A DNA stretch of 6,176 nt from Actinomycetes bacterium (lineage in GTDB: Bacteria > Actinomycetota > Actinomycetes > Streptosporangiales > Streptosporangiaceae), in assembly GCA_023425615.1 (NCBI GenBank), contig JAFACJ010000964.1, positions 1 through 6,176 of the forward strand, read 5' to 3'. Positions 1 to 4,862 of the stretch are shown here, piece by piece (the stretch's first letter is position 1; every line of letters begins with the position of its first letter). A program made the position numbers and the translations under genes. Below the pieces are notes generated by a model. That model was not told the origin of the DNA. It worked only from the letters and a program-made list of their open reading frames with translations, and ran no database searches.

Positions 1-15
1 TGTCCTGAGCCGGCC

Positions 16-41
16 GGGCCCGCGCGGGACGGGGCGGGCCC
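16..41. repeat. GC-rich inverted repeat (possible terminator of an upstream gene)
   Basis: Positions 16-23 (GGGCCCGC) and 34-41 (GCGGGCCC) are perfect reverse complements separated by a 10-base loop. No T-tract follows, which is common for actinobacterial terminators. The hairpin lies upstream of the first gene, so it may end transcription of a gene outside the window. In DNA this GC-rich, 8-bp arms can arise by chance, so the role is inferred. Confidence 0.35.
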
Positions 42-42
42 T

Positions 43-57
43 CCACCGGAGAGGTGG
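43..57. repeat. Small hairpin with purine-rich GGAGA loop
   Basis: CCACC (43-47) pairs with GGTGG (53-57) around a GGAGA loop, two bases after the preceding inverted repeat. The loop looks like a Shine-Dalgarno sequence, but no credible start codon lies at the right distance: the nearest in-frame start of the downstream gene is 30 or more bases away. It may be chance or part of a leader structure. Confidence 0.2.
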
Positions 58-93
58 GGACCTTCGTCGCAAAGCGGCGGTCTCGCGGTGCGT

Positions 94-106
94 TACCGTC
101 GGGCCA
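94..106 (+). promoter_or_regulatory. Possible -10 box placing transcription start on the ATG of the first gene
   Basis: TACCGT at 94-99 fits the TAnnnT pattern of actinobacterial -10 elements. Counting it as -12 to -7 puts +1 at 106, exactly the A of the ATG, so the mRNA would be leaderless. This agrees with the absence of a Shine-Dalgarno sequence close to that ATG. I see no good -35 box at the expected distance, so the call is weak. Confidence 0.3.
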
Positions 107-543
107 TGACTCAAAAGCGGTCGAAGCGGGGCAAGCGTGCTGGATGGATCAATCCGGTGGTCCTCCCCGTGCTGAGGTCGCGGTTGCACGGGATGCTGTC
201 CGGCTCGCTCGTGGGGCTGGGCTACACCGGCCGCCGTTCGGGCCGCGTCCGCCGGCTGCCGGCCATGTACGCGCGCAGCGGCCGCGACCTCGTCATCGTG
301 GCGGCCGATCCGCAGACGAAGACGTGGTGGCGGAACTTCGACGCCGGACCCCGGCCGGTGACCGTCCTGCTGCGCGGGAGGCTGGAGCGCGCGACGGCAT
401 GCCTGCCGCCGTCCGGCGACCCCGCGCGCACCAGCGCCCTCGCGGCCTACCGCGCCCGCTACCCCAAGGCGCGCATCGACCCCGAGGTACCCGTCCTCGT
501 GGTGACCCCGTCCTCCGACGACCCGGGCTTGACCGTGACGTGA
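106..543 (+). CDS. Nitroreductase/quinone reductase family protein (deazaflavin F420H2-dependent type)
   Basis: This 145-residue protein resembles the small split-barrel family of actinobacterial F420H2-dependent nitro/quinone reductases (Ddn-like, DUF385), usually about 140-160 residues, so it is full length. Visible hallmarks are the YTGRRSGR motif at residues 40-47, followed by a Pro-containing strand (LPAMY, 51-55), a hydrophobic strand DLVIVAAD (61-68), and the W-W-x-N core (W74, W75, N77) before a strand PVTVLL (84-89). The family passes hydride from reduced F420 to quinones, nitro compounds or other electrophiles; the substrate here cannot be told. The N-terminus is basic, with several K/R before residue 11, which can favour membrane contact in relatives. 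I chose ATG 106; GTG 88 would add six residues. Neither has a convincing ribosome-binding site. The final codons overlap the promoter of the next operon. The family is clear; the enzymatic activity is inferred. Confidence 0.8.
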   Translation: MTQKRSKRGKRAGWINPVVLPVLRSRLHGMLSGSLVGLGYTGRRSGRVRRLPAMYARSGRDLVIVAADPQTKTWWRNFDAGPRPVTVLLRGRLERATACLPPSGDPARTSALAAYRARYPKARIDPEVPVLVVTPSSDDPGLTVT

Positions 544-566
544 CGTCACACCCCATGCTGGTGCCG
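529..566 (+). promoter_or_regulatory. MerR-type promoter with 19-bp spacer and central palindrome
   Basis: A -35 box TTGACC (529-534) and a -10 box CATGCT (554-559) are separated by exactly 19 bp. This over-long spacing is the hallmark of promoters that MerR-family regulators activate by untwisting DNA. The spacer (535-553) carries the perfect palindrome GTGACGTCAC at 540-549, centred half a base from the spacer midpoint, plus another GTGAC copy at 535-539. Counting from the -10 box, transcription would start at 566, the G of the regulator's GTG. Boxes, spacing and palindrome are seen directly; binding by the adjacent regulator is inferred. The -35 box and part of the palindrome overlap the last codons and TGA stop of the preceding gene. 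Confidence 0.72.
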
Positions 567-1387
567 TGCGCGTGAAAGAGCTGGCCGATCTCGCCGGTAC
601 CACGGTGCGGACGGTCCGGTACTACCACCAGATAGGGCTGCTCCCGATCCCGGAGCGCCGCGAGGGCTTTCGTGACTACGACCTGGCGCATGTGGCGCGC
701 CTGATCCGGATCCGCTGGCTGGTCCAGGCGGGCGTGCCGCTGTCGCGGGTCGGGGGGATGCTGCACCCGGACGGCGACCCCGAGCGGGAACCGGCGGTGA
801 CGGACCGCGCGTCGGTGCTGGCCGACCTGAACGCCACGGTCGTCGCGCTGGAGGAGCAGCTCGAACAGGTACAGGCCAGGTACGAGCAGGTGAAGCGGCT
901 GATCACCGCCGTCGAACGGCACGACGACCTGTCGCCCCTGCCCGCGGTGATCGCGCGTTTCTACGCCAGGGCCGAGAGCCGGGCCGGCGACGAGCGGGTG
1001 CGCCGGACGGTGCGGAGGGAGCGGGACTTCGTGGAGCTGGCGTTCTACCGGGGCGAGATGCCGCCGGAGGTCGAAGCTGTCTACCAGGGGTTCGACGAGG
1101 CGCGCTGGGCCGAGAGCGTCGAGGTGTTCGGCAGGGTCACCGAACGGTACGAGTCGCAGGGGGAGATGAGCCAGGAGGAGATCGAGCAGACCGCGGCCGC
1201 GGTCGTGGAGCGCTTCGTCCGGCACGCGGGGGACGAGCTGCCGCGGCTGGCCCGGTCGGTGGATCTGGACATCGTCCGGCGGGCCGCCGACCTGTTCGTG
1301 GCGCTCTCCGAGAAGAGGCACCGCGGGCTGGACCGGGCCATGGCCGACGCGCTGGTGGCGGCGATCGAGGAGGCGCGGAGCCGATGA
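566..1387 (+). CDS. MerR-family transcriptional regulator, first gene of the ABC exporter operon
   Basis: The 273-residue product begins with a MerR winged helix-turn-helix: VKELADLAGTTVRTVRYYHQ (3-22), then IGLLP (23-27), the wing with R-x-Y-D (about 36-39), and a second helical pair to about residue 67. A charged helix at about 80-118 (LEEQLEQVQARYEQVK) is the expected antiparallel dimer coiled coil. Residues 120-273 form an alpha-helical effector region with no cysteine; the whole protein lacks cysteine, which argues against metal or thiol-redox sensing and for a small-molecule ligand. I cannot match the effector domain to a known ligand class. GTG 566 coincides with the predicted transcription start, implying leaderless translation; GTG 572 is an alternative. 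Its stop overlaps the ATPase start (ATGA), so regulator and transporter are translationally linked. It probably controls its own operon through the palindrome just upstream. Confidence 0.9.
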   Translation: MRVKELADLAGTTVRTVRYYHQIGLLPIPERREGFRDYDLAHVARLIRIRWLVQAGVPLSRVGGMLHPDGDPEREPAVTDRASVLADLNATVVALEEQLEQVQARYEQVKRLITAVERHDDLSPLPAVIARFYARAESRAGDERVRRTVRRERDFVELAFYRGEMPPEVEAVYQGFDEARWAESVEVFGRVTERYESQGEMSQEEIEQTAAAVVERFVRHAGDELPRLARSVDLDIVRRAADLFVALSEKRHRGLDRAMADALVAAIEEARSR

Positions 1388-2301
1388 AAGGTGACGCAGT
1401 GATCGAGGTGCGGGGGCTGGACAAGCGCTTCGGTGCCTTCGCCGCCGTCAGCGGCCTGGACCTGCGGGGCGGGGCGGGGGAGGCGCACGGTTTCCTGGGT
1501 CCCAACGGGGCGGGGAAATCGACGGTGATCAGGGTGCTGCTCGGGCTGTACCGGGCCAGTGCGGGACGGGTCCGCGTCCTGGGGCTCGATCCGGCGGTCC
1601 AGGCCGCCCGGATCAACCGCCGTGTCTCCTATGTGCCGGGGGAGGTGAACCTGTGGCCGAACCTGACCGGCCAGGAGGTGCTCGACGCGCTGGCCGGGCT
1701 GCGCGGCACACGCGATGAGGCGGCCGAACGGCGGCTGGCCGCCGACTTCGCGCTGCAGGTGCGCAAACCGGTGCGCGCCTACTCCAAGGGCAACCGGCAG
1801 AAGGTGGCGCTCGTCGCGGCGTTCGCTGCGCCCACCGACCTGCTCATCCTGGACGAGCCGACCTCGGGGCTCGACCCCCTGATGGAGGAGGTGTTCCAGC
1901 GGTGCGTGCGTGACGCGGTCGCCGCGGGCCGCACGGTGCTGCTGTCCAGCCATATCCTCGCCGAGGTCGAGGACGTCTGCGAGGCGGTGTCGATCATCAA
2001 GGACGGTCGTCTGGTGGAAGCCGGGCGGCTGGATGAGATGCGGCACCTGGCCGCCTCCCGCATCACCGCCCGGATCGACGGCGCGCGGGCCGGAGCCGTG
2101 GGGGCGGAACTGCGCTCCCTCGGCCTGCCCGATACGGCAGGGCCGACGGGGGAGGACCGCGAAGTGCGGCTGAGTGTCGACCGCGAACTGGTACCCGCCG
2201 TCCTCACCCTGCTGGCCGCGGCCGACGCCCAGGACATCACCTGCACCCCGGCGAGCCTGGAAGACCTGTTCCTGCGCCACTACCAGGTGGCGGCGCGATG
2301 A
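1384..2301 (+). CDS. ABC transporter ATP-binding protein (polyketide/drug exporter type, TnrB2-like)
   Basis: This 305-residue cytoplasmic ATPase powers the permease encoded next. Motifs in order are Walker A GPNGAGKST (39-47, K45 binds phosphate), a Q-loop region SYVPGEVNLWPNLTG (82-96) where glycine stands in place of the usual glutamine, signature SKGNRQK (134-140) instead of LSGGQ, Walker B LLILDE (153-158, E158 catalytic), D-loop SGLD (161-164) and the switch histidine H190. The divergent Q-loop and signature resemble actinobacterial ABC-2 exporters related to tetronasin resistance proteins. The C-terminal 80 residues form the small extra domain ending in SLEDLFLRHY, common in drug and lipid exporters. 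ATG 1384 overlaps the regulator stop and has GAGGAGG ten bases upstream (1367-1373). GTG 1399, preceded by AAAGGTG, is also possible and would start the protein at IEVRGL. Its stop overlaps the permease start. Family assignment is secure; the exported compound is unknown. Confidence 0.93.
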   Translation: MKGDAVIEVRGLDKRFGAFAAVSGLDLRGGAGEAHGFLGPNGAGKSTVIRVLLGLYRASAGRVRVLGLDPAVQAARINRRVSYVPGEVNLWPNLTGQEVLDALAGLRGTRDEAAERRLAADFALQVRKPVRAYSKGNRQKVALVAAFAAPTDLLILDEPTSGLDPLMEEVFQRCVRDAVAAGRTVLLSSHILAEVEDVCEAVSIIKDGRLVEAGRLDEMRHLAASRITARIDGARAGAVGAELRSLGLPDTAGPTGEDREVRLSVDRELVPAVLTLLAAADAQDITCTPASLEDLFLRHYQVAAR

Positions 2302-4586
2302 GCAGCGCCGTAAGGCTGATGCTCCGCCGCCACCGCCTGCTGATCGCCTCCTGGACGGTGCTGCTGATCGCCTTGAGCGGCGGTACCGTGTCGCCCTACC
2401 AGACGACCTATCCCACGCCGCGGGAGCGGCAGGCGGCCGTCGACATGCTGCGGCACGACGCCGCCACCACACTGCTGTACGGCGACCTGCCCGCCTCGGG
2501 CACGCCTGCCCAGATGTTCGCCTGGGAGATCGGCGCCATCGTCACCCTCCTCGCGGCCGTCATGGCGGTGCTGCTGGCGGTCGCACTGACACGCGCGGCC
2601 GAAGAGGACGGAACGTGGGAGCTCCTGCTGGCCTGCGGGACCGACCGCGGAGGTCTCCTGCGCGGCGCCTGCACCGTGCTGCTCGCGGTGGCGTCCGTCC
2701 TGGCGGGAGGCTGCGCACTGGCCGTGGGGGCGGCGTCCGGCGGCGTGGACGGCGTCACCTGGCCGGGGGCCGTGCTCTTCGGAGCGGTCATCGGCGTGAC
2801 CTTCCTGGTGCTGGGAGCGCTGACGGTGCTGCTCGCGCAGCTCGTCCCCACGGCCAGGGCCGCCCGCGTCCTGGGATTCGCCGCGTTCGGCGCCGCGTTC
2901 GCCGTCCGCGCCTTCGCCGACACCCGGGACATCGGCTGGCTGAACTGGCTGAGCCCGCTCGCCCTGCGCGCCACCGCGGGGCCGTTCACCGATGACCGAT
3001 GGTGGCCCCTGGCGTTCTCCACCGGTATCGCCGCGGCACTGGCCGGGGGAGCCGTGCGGCTGTCCGGGCGGCGCGAATACGGCGCGGGCCTGCTGCCGTC
3101 GCACGACACCGGCGGCAGGCGCCTGAACATCCGCTCCGGCCGGCGCCTGGTGGTGCGGCTGACGCGGGGGACCATCCTGGCGTGGACCGTCGCGGTGACC
3201 TGTATCGGGACGCTGTTCGCGGCCATGGGATCGGCCGCCGTCGAGCAGAGCCGGAAGGGCGACCTGGGCGGCTTCCTGGGAGAACAACTGGGCTCGGGCG
3301 ACCCCGTGGCCGCCTACTTCTCCTACTGCGGGACGCTCGTGGGCCTGGCCGTCGCCGCGTTCGCCGTGCTGGGCGTCCTCCGCGCCGGACGCGAGGAGCA
3401 CGAGGGGCTGAGCGACCTCATGCTGGCCGCCGGGACCGCCCGCTGGCGGCCACTGGCCTGGAACACGGCGGTGACCGCCGCCGGCAGCGCCGTGATCCTC
3501 CTGACCGCGGGAGCGGCCGGCGCGCTCATCGCGCCGCTGACCATCACCGGCACCGACGTGGCGGTACGCGCCTTCGCCTTCTGCGTCGGCCAGTGGCCCG
3601 CGGCGGCGGCCGCGGCCGGATGGACCGCGCTCCTGGTCGGCCTGCGCCCCCGTATCGCCTGGCTGGCCTGGGCGCCGCTGGCGGCCAGCGGCACCCTCGC
3701 CTTCCTGGGCGGCCTGCTCGGCGTGCCTCAGTCCCTCCGCGACCTCGGGATCTTCCAGCACGTACCCGACCCCGTCGCACCCGATCCCGACCTGACCGGT
3801 CTCGCGATCCTGCTCGCCGTCGCGGTGCTGACGAGCGCGGCGGGCTTCTCGGCCGCGGCCCGCCGCGACATCACCCTGTTAGGGTGCGGGTATCCGAACC
3901 ACCGCTCGGCCCGCCCGGGAGGAGAGGACGGTCATGCCGCCTGCACCCACCGTCTCCCCCGACCTCGTCCGGCAGACGATCACGGACATGGCCGCCCGTC
4001 TCGGGCGCCCCGTGACCTCCGAGGAGGTGGCCGACGAGCTGAGTGCGAAGCTGGGCAGGCCGGTCAAGCCGGATCTGGTGAGAAGCGTCAAGAGCTGGTA
4101 CTCCCTGGAAGCACCCCTGGTTCCCGAGGTGCGGCGCAGGCCGGTGGTCTACCGGCTGGAGAGAGCCCTGGGAGCCGTGAGGCCCGAGCACTACAGGAGC
4201 CACTACTGGTATCTGGGCACCGTGTTCGAGCGCCAGGCCGCCGGCCTGATGGACTCCGAGGCCCTCCACGCGCGGAAGGCCAGGGAACTCGTGGCCGACC
4301 TCCTGCACAGCGGAGACGTCCTGGACTACTCGGAGCACAGGGGTCTCCACCGGCGCCCGGGATGGCCCTGGGAACTCGGCGACTACCTGGCCGAGAGGGA
4401 CGAGAAACCGGAAGGCTGGAGGGAACGTCTTCTGGGCGCCCTCAGAGCTCCCGGGGGACGAGTCGTCGGCAAGGGCGGCGAGCGCCACACCATCACCGAG
4501 GAACATCGCCGTGCATGGGAGAGGGCGCTCAGAGAGGCCATCGAGGAGATCGGCTGAGTACTCCTACCGAACGGGAGGCACGGTGA
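2298..4586 (+). CDS. ABC-2-type permease (TnrB3-like exporter); frame runs past the expected end at about 3882
   Basis: The first 527 residues are a complete integral membrane exporter subunit with about 12 hydrophobic segments (near 14-30, 78-98, 125-145, 155-182, 190-206, 235-254, 291-311, 340-362, 388-414, 422-448, 452-476 and 500-520). It is built as two similar halves: the cytoplasmic motif EEDGTWELLLACGTDR (102-117) recurs as REEHEGLSDLMLAAGTAR (365-382). Such double-length permeases of about 520-540 residues belong to the polyketide-exporter group (TnrB3-like, COG3559) and pair with ATPases like the one upstream. ATG 2298 overlaps the ATPase stop, with AGGTGG seven bases before it. Homologues are expected to end near the basic RRDIT tail (522-526). 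Here the frame stays open for another 235 codons to 4586, in Arg/Gly/Pro-rich sequence with poor third-position GC, overlapping all of the next gene. I regard residues after 527 as not genuine or a recent stop-loss: a TAG lies one base out of frame at 3880-3882. Confidence 0.85.
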   Translation: MSSAVRLMLRRHRLLIASWTVLLIALSGGTVSPYQTTYPTPRERQAAVDMLRHDAATTLLYGDLPASGTPAQMFAWEIGAIVTLLAAVMAVLLAVALTRAAEEDGTWELLLACGTDRGGLLRGACTVLLAVASVLAGGCALAVGAASGGVDGVTWPGAVLFGAVIGVTFLVLGALTVLLAQLVPTARAARVLGFAAFGAAFAVRAFADTRDIGWLNWLSPLALRATAGPFTDDRWWPLAFSTGIAAALAGGAVRLSGRREYGAGLLPSHDTGGRRLNIRSGRRLVVRLTRGTILAWTVAVTCIGTLFAAMGSAAVEQSRKGDLGGFLGEQLGSGDPVAAYFSYCGTLVGLAVAAFAVLGVLRAGREEHEGLSDLMLAAGTARWRPLAWNTAVTAAGSAVILLTAGAAGALIAPLTITGTDVAVRAFAFCVGQWPAAAAAAGWTALLVGLRPRIAWLAWAPLAASGTLAFLGGLLGVPQSLRDLGIFQHVPDPVAPDPDLTGLAILLAVAVLTSAAGFSAAARRDITLLGCGYPNHRSARPGGEDGHAACTHRLPRPRPADDHGHGRPSRAPRDLRGGGRRAECEAGQAGQAGSGEKRQELVLPGSTPGSRGAAQAGGLPAGESPGSREARALQEPLLVSGHRVRAPGRRPDGLRGPPRAEGQGTRGRPPAQRRRPGLLGAQGSPPAPGMALGTRRLPGREGRETGRLEGTSSGRPQSSRGTSRRQGRRAPHHHRGTSPCMGEGAQRGHRGDRLSTPTEREAR
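3873..3885 (+). other. Probable frameshift/stop-loss site at the end of the permease gene
   Basis: The permease reads ...R-R-D-I-T-L (CTG 3876-3878) and then the rare leucine codon TTA (3879-3881). Removing one T at 3879-3880 would turn this into CTG-TAG and end the protein at 527 residues, the size expected for the family. The site is also a perfect small inverted repeat, ACCCT-GTT-AGGGT, which could promote a replication or sequencing slip. The TAG lies in the same frame as the downstream gene, 54 bases before its ATG. TAGGGT (3880-3885) could alternatively be a -10 box for that gene, but no -35 box is evident. Confidence 0.5.
3917..3927 (+). promoter_or_regulatory. Strong ribosome-binding site deciding the start at 3934
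   Basis: GGGAGGAGAGG ends six bases before ATG 3934. Such a strong Shine-Dalgarno sequence, in a stretch the permease frame would otherwise translate, supports independent translation of the 207-residue gene and argues that the region just before it is intergenic. Confidence 0.7.
3934..4557 (+). CDS. Protein of unknown function with possible winged-helix N-terminus
   Basis: I do not recognise this 207-residue soluble protein. It has no signal peptide or membrane segment. Residues 8-58 (LVRQTITDMAARLGRPVTSE, then EVADEL at 31-36, and GRPVKPDLVRSVKSW at 41-55) look like a helix-turn-helix or winged-helix fold, with LGRPV occurring twice (23-27 and 40-44). A central part rich in aromatic and basic residues (SHYWYLGTVFERQAAG, 89-104) is followed by helices with LHARKARELVADLLHSG (111-127), a W/P/G-rich turn (RPGWPWELGDYL, 141-152) and a charged C-terminal helix (188-205). 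Third positions are mostly G or C in this frame but not in the overlapping permease frame, and a strong ribosome-binding site precedes the ATG, so this is the coding frame here. It follows the exporter operon by 51 bases and could be co-transcribed. A DNA-binding role is only a guess from the N-terminus. Confidence 0.75.
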   Translation: MPPAPTVSPDLVRQTITDMAARLGRPVTSEEVADELSAKLGRPVKPDLVRSVKSWYSLEAPLVPEVRRRPVVYRLERALGAVRPEHYRSHYWYLGTVFERQAAGLMDSEALHARKARELVADLLHSGDVLDYSEHRGLHRRPGWPWELGDYLAERDEKPEGWRERLLGALRAPGGRVVGKGGERHTITEEHRRAWERALREAIEEIG

Positions 4587-4624
4587 CGCGGAGACCGGCT
4601 GGAGCACCGGAAGGCGCATGGATC

Positions 4625-4825
4625 ATGCGTCACGGCTCCTGGATGATCGCGGACCGGAGGACGGCGGTCCTGCATCTGGCGAGGTCGGGGGACCGGGACG
4701 GATACCGGCGGTACCACGAGGACCTGGAGGAGGCGTGCGCGATCCTCGCCGACCTGGGGCACGACCCGGACGAGCTGGTGTGCACCGAGTACGACGAGGA
4801 CGGCGACGTCCTCCGGCCGTGCTGA
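4625..4825 (+). CDS. Small acidic hypothetical protein (66 residues)
   Basis: The product is a short, soluble, acidic protein of no family I recognise. After an N-terminal MRHGSWMIADRRTAVLHLARSGD, which looks like a helix, comes a helical hairpin-like part (GYRRYHEDLEEACAILADLG, 25-44) and a strongly acidic tail (HDPDELVCTEYDEDGDVLRP, 45-64). I chose ATG 4625, with GGAAGG ten bases upstream, because third positions turn almost all G/C from there, whereas codons before it use A or T often. GTG 4583, with GGGAGG (4573-4578) four bases upstream, would give 80 residues and is a real alternative. It lies 67 bases after the preceding gene on the same strand, so the two may share a transcript. It is followed at once by a GC-rich hairpin. 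Coding status is fairly likely; function is unknown. Confidence 0.6.
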   Translation: MRHGSWMIADRRTAVLHLARSGDRDGYRRYHEDLEEACAILADLGHDPDELVCTEYDEDGDVLRPC

Positions 4826-4826
4826 C

Positions 4827-4849
4827 CCCCGGGTCCAGGGGCCCCGGGG
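4827..4849. terminator. GC-rich hairpin between convergent genes, probable bidirectional terminator
   Basis: CCCCGGGTCC (4827-4836) pairs with GGCCCCGGGG (4840-4849) around a three-base loop with a single T/C mismatch. It begins one base after the stop of the small plus-strand gene and ends 13 bases before the stop of the minus-strand decarboxylase gene. There is no T-tract, as is usual in actinobacteria. Position and stem strength suggest it stops transcription from both sides. Confidence 0.6.
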
Positions 4850-4862
4850 AAGCCGGTCCTCC

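Noticed and set aside
54..575. Alternative plus-strand frame over the first gene starting at GTG 54, just after a GGAGAGG
   Set aside because: The product is Arg/Pro-rich with no family motif, whereas the frame at 106-543 carries the YTGRRSGR and WWxN motifs of a known family.
293..1321. A 342-codon minus-strand frame opposite the MerR gene
   Set aside because: The plus strand carries a clear MerR domain and coding bias; this antisense product shows only low-complexity Arg/His/Pro composition.
1081..2472. A 463-codon minus-strand frame spanning the end of the regulator and the ATPase
   Set aside because: It crosses two well-supported plus-strand genes and has no domain features; long antisense frames are common at this GC content.
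2280..3761. A 493-codon open frame on the minus strand opposite the permease
   Set aside because: Its product is rich in Gln, His, Gly and Arg with no recognisable motif, as expected of the antisense of a GC-rich gene. The plus-strand frame encodes a coherent 12-helix membrane protein.
4511..4624. ATG 4511 as the start of the small acidic protein
   Set aside because: It would overlap the preceding gene by 47 bases with no ribosome-binding site, and the extra residues lack coding bias.
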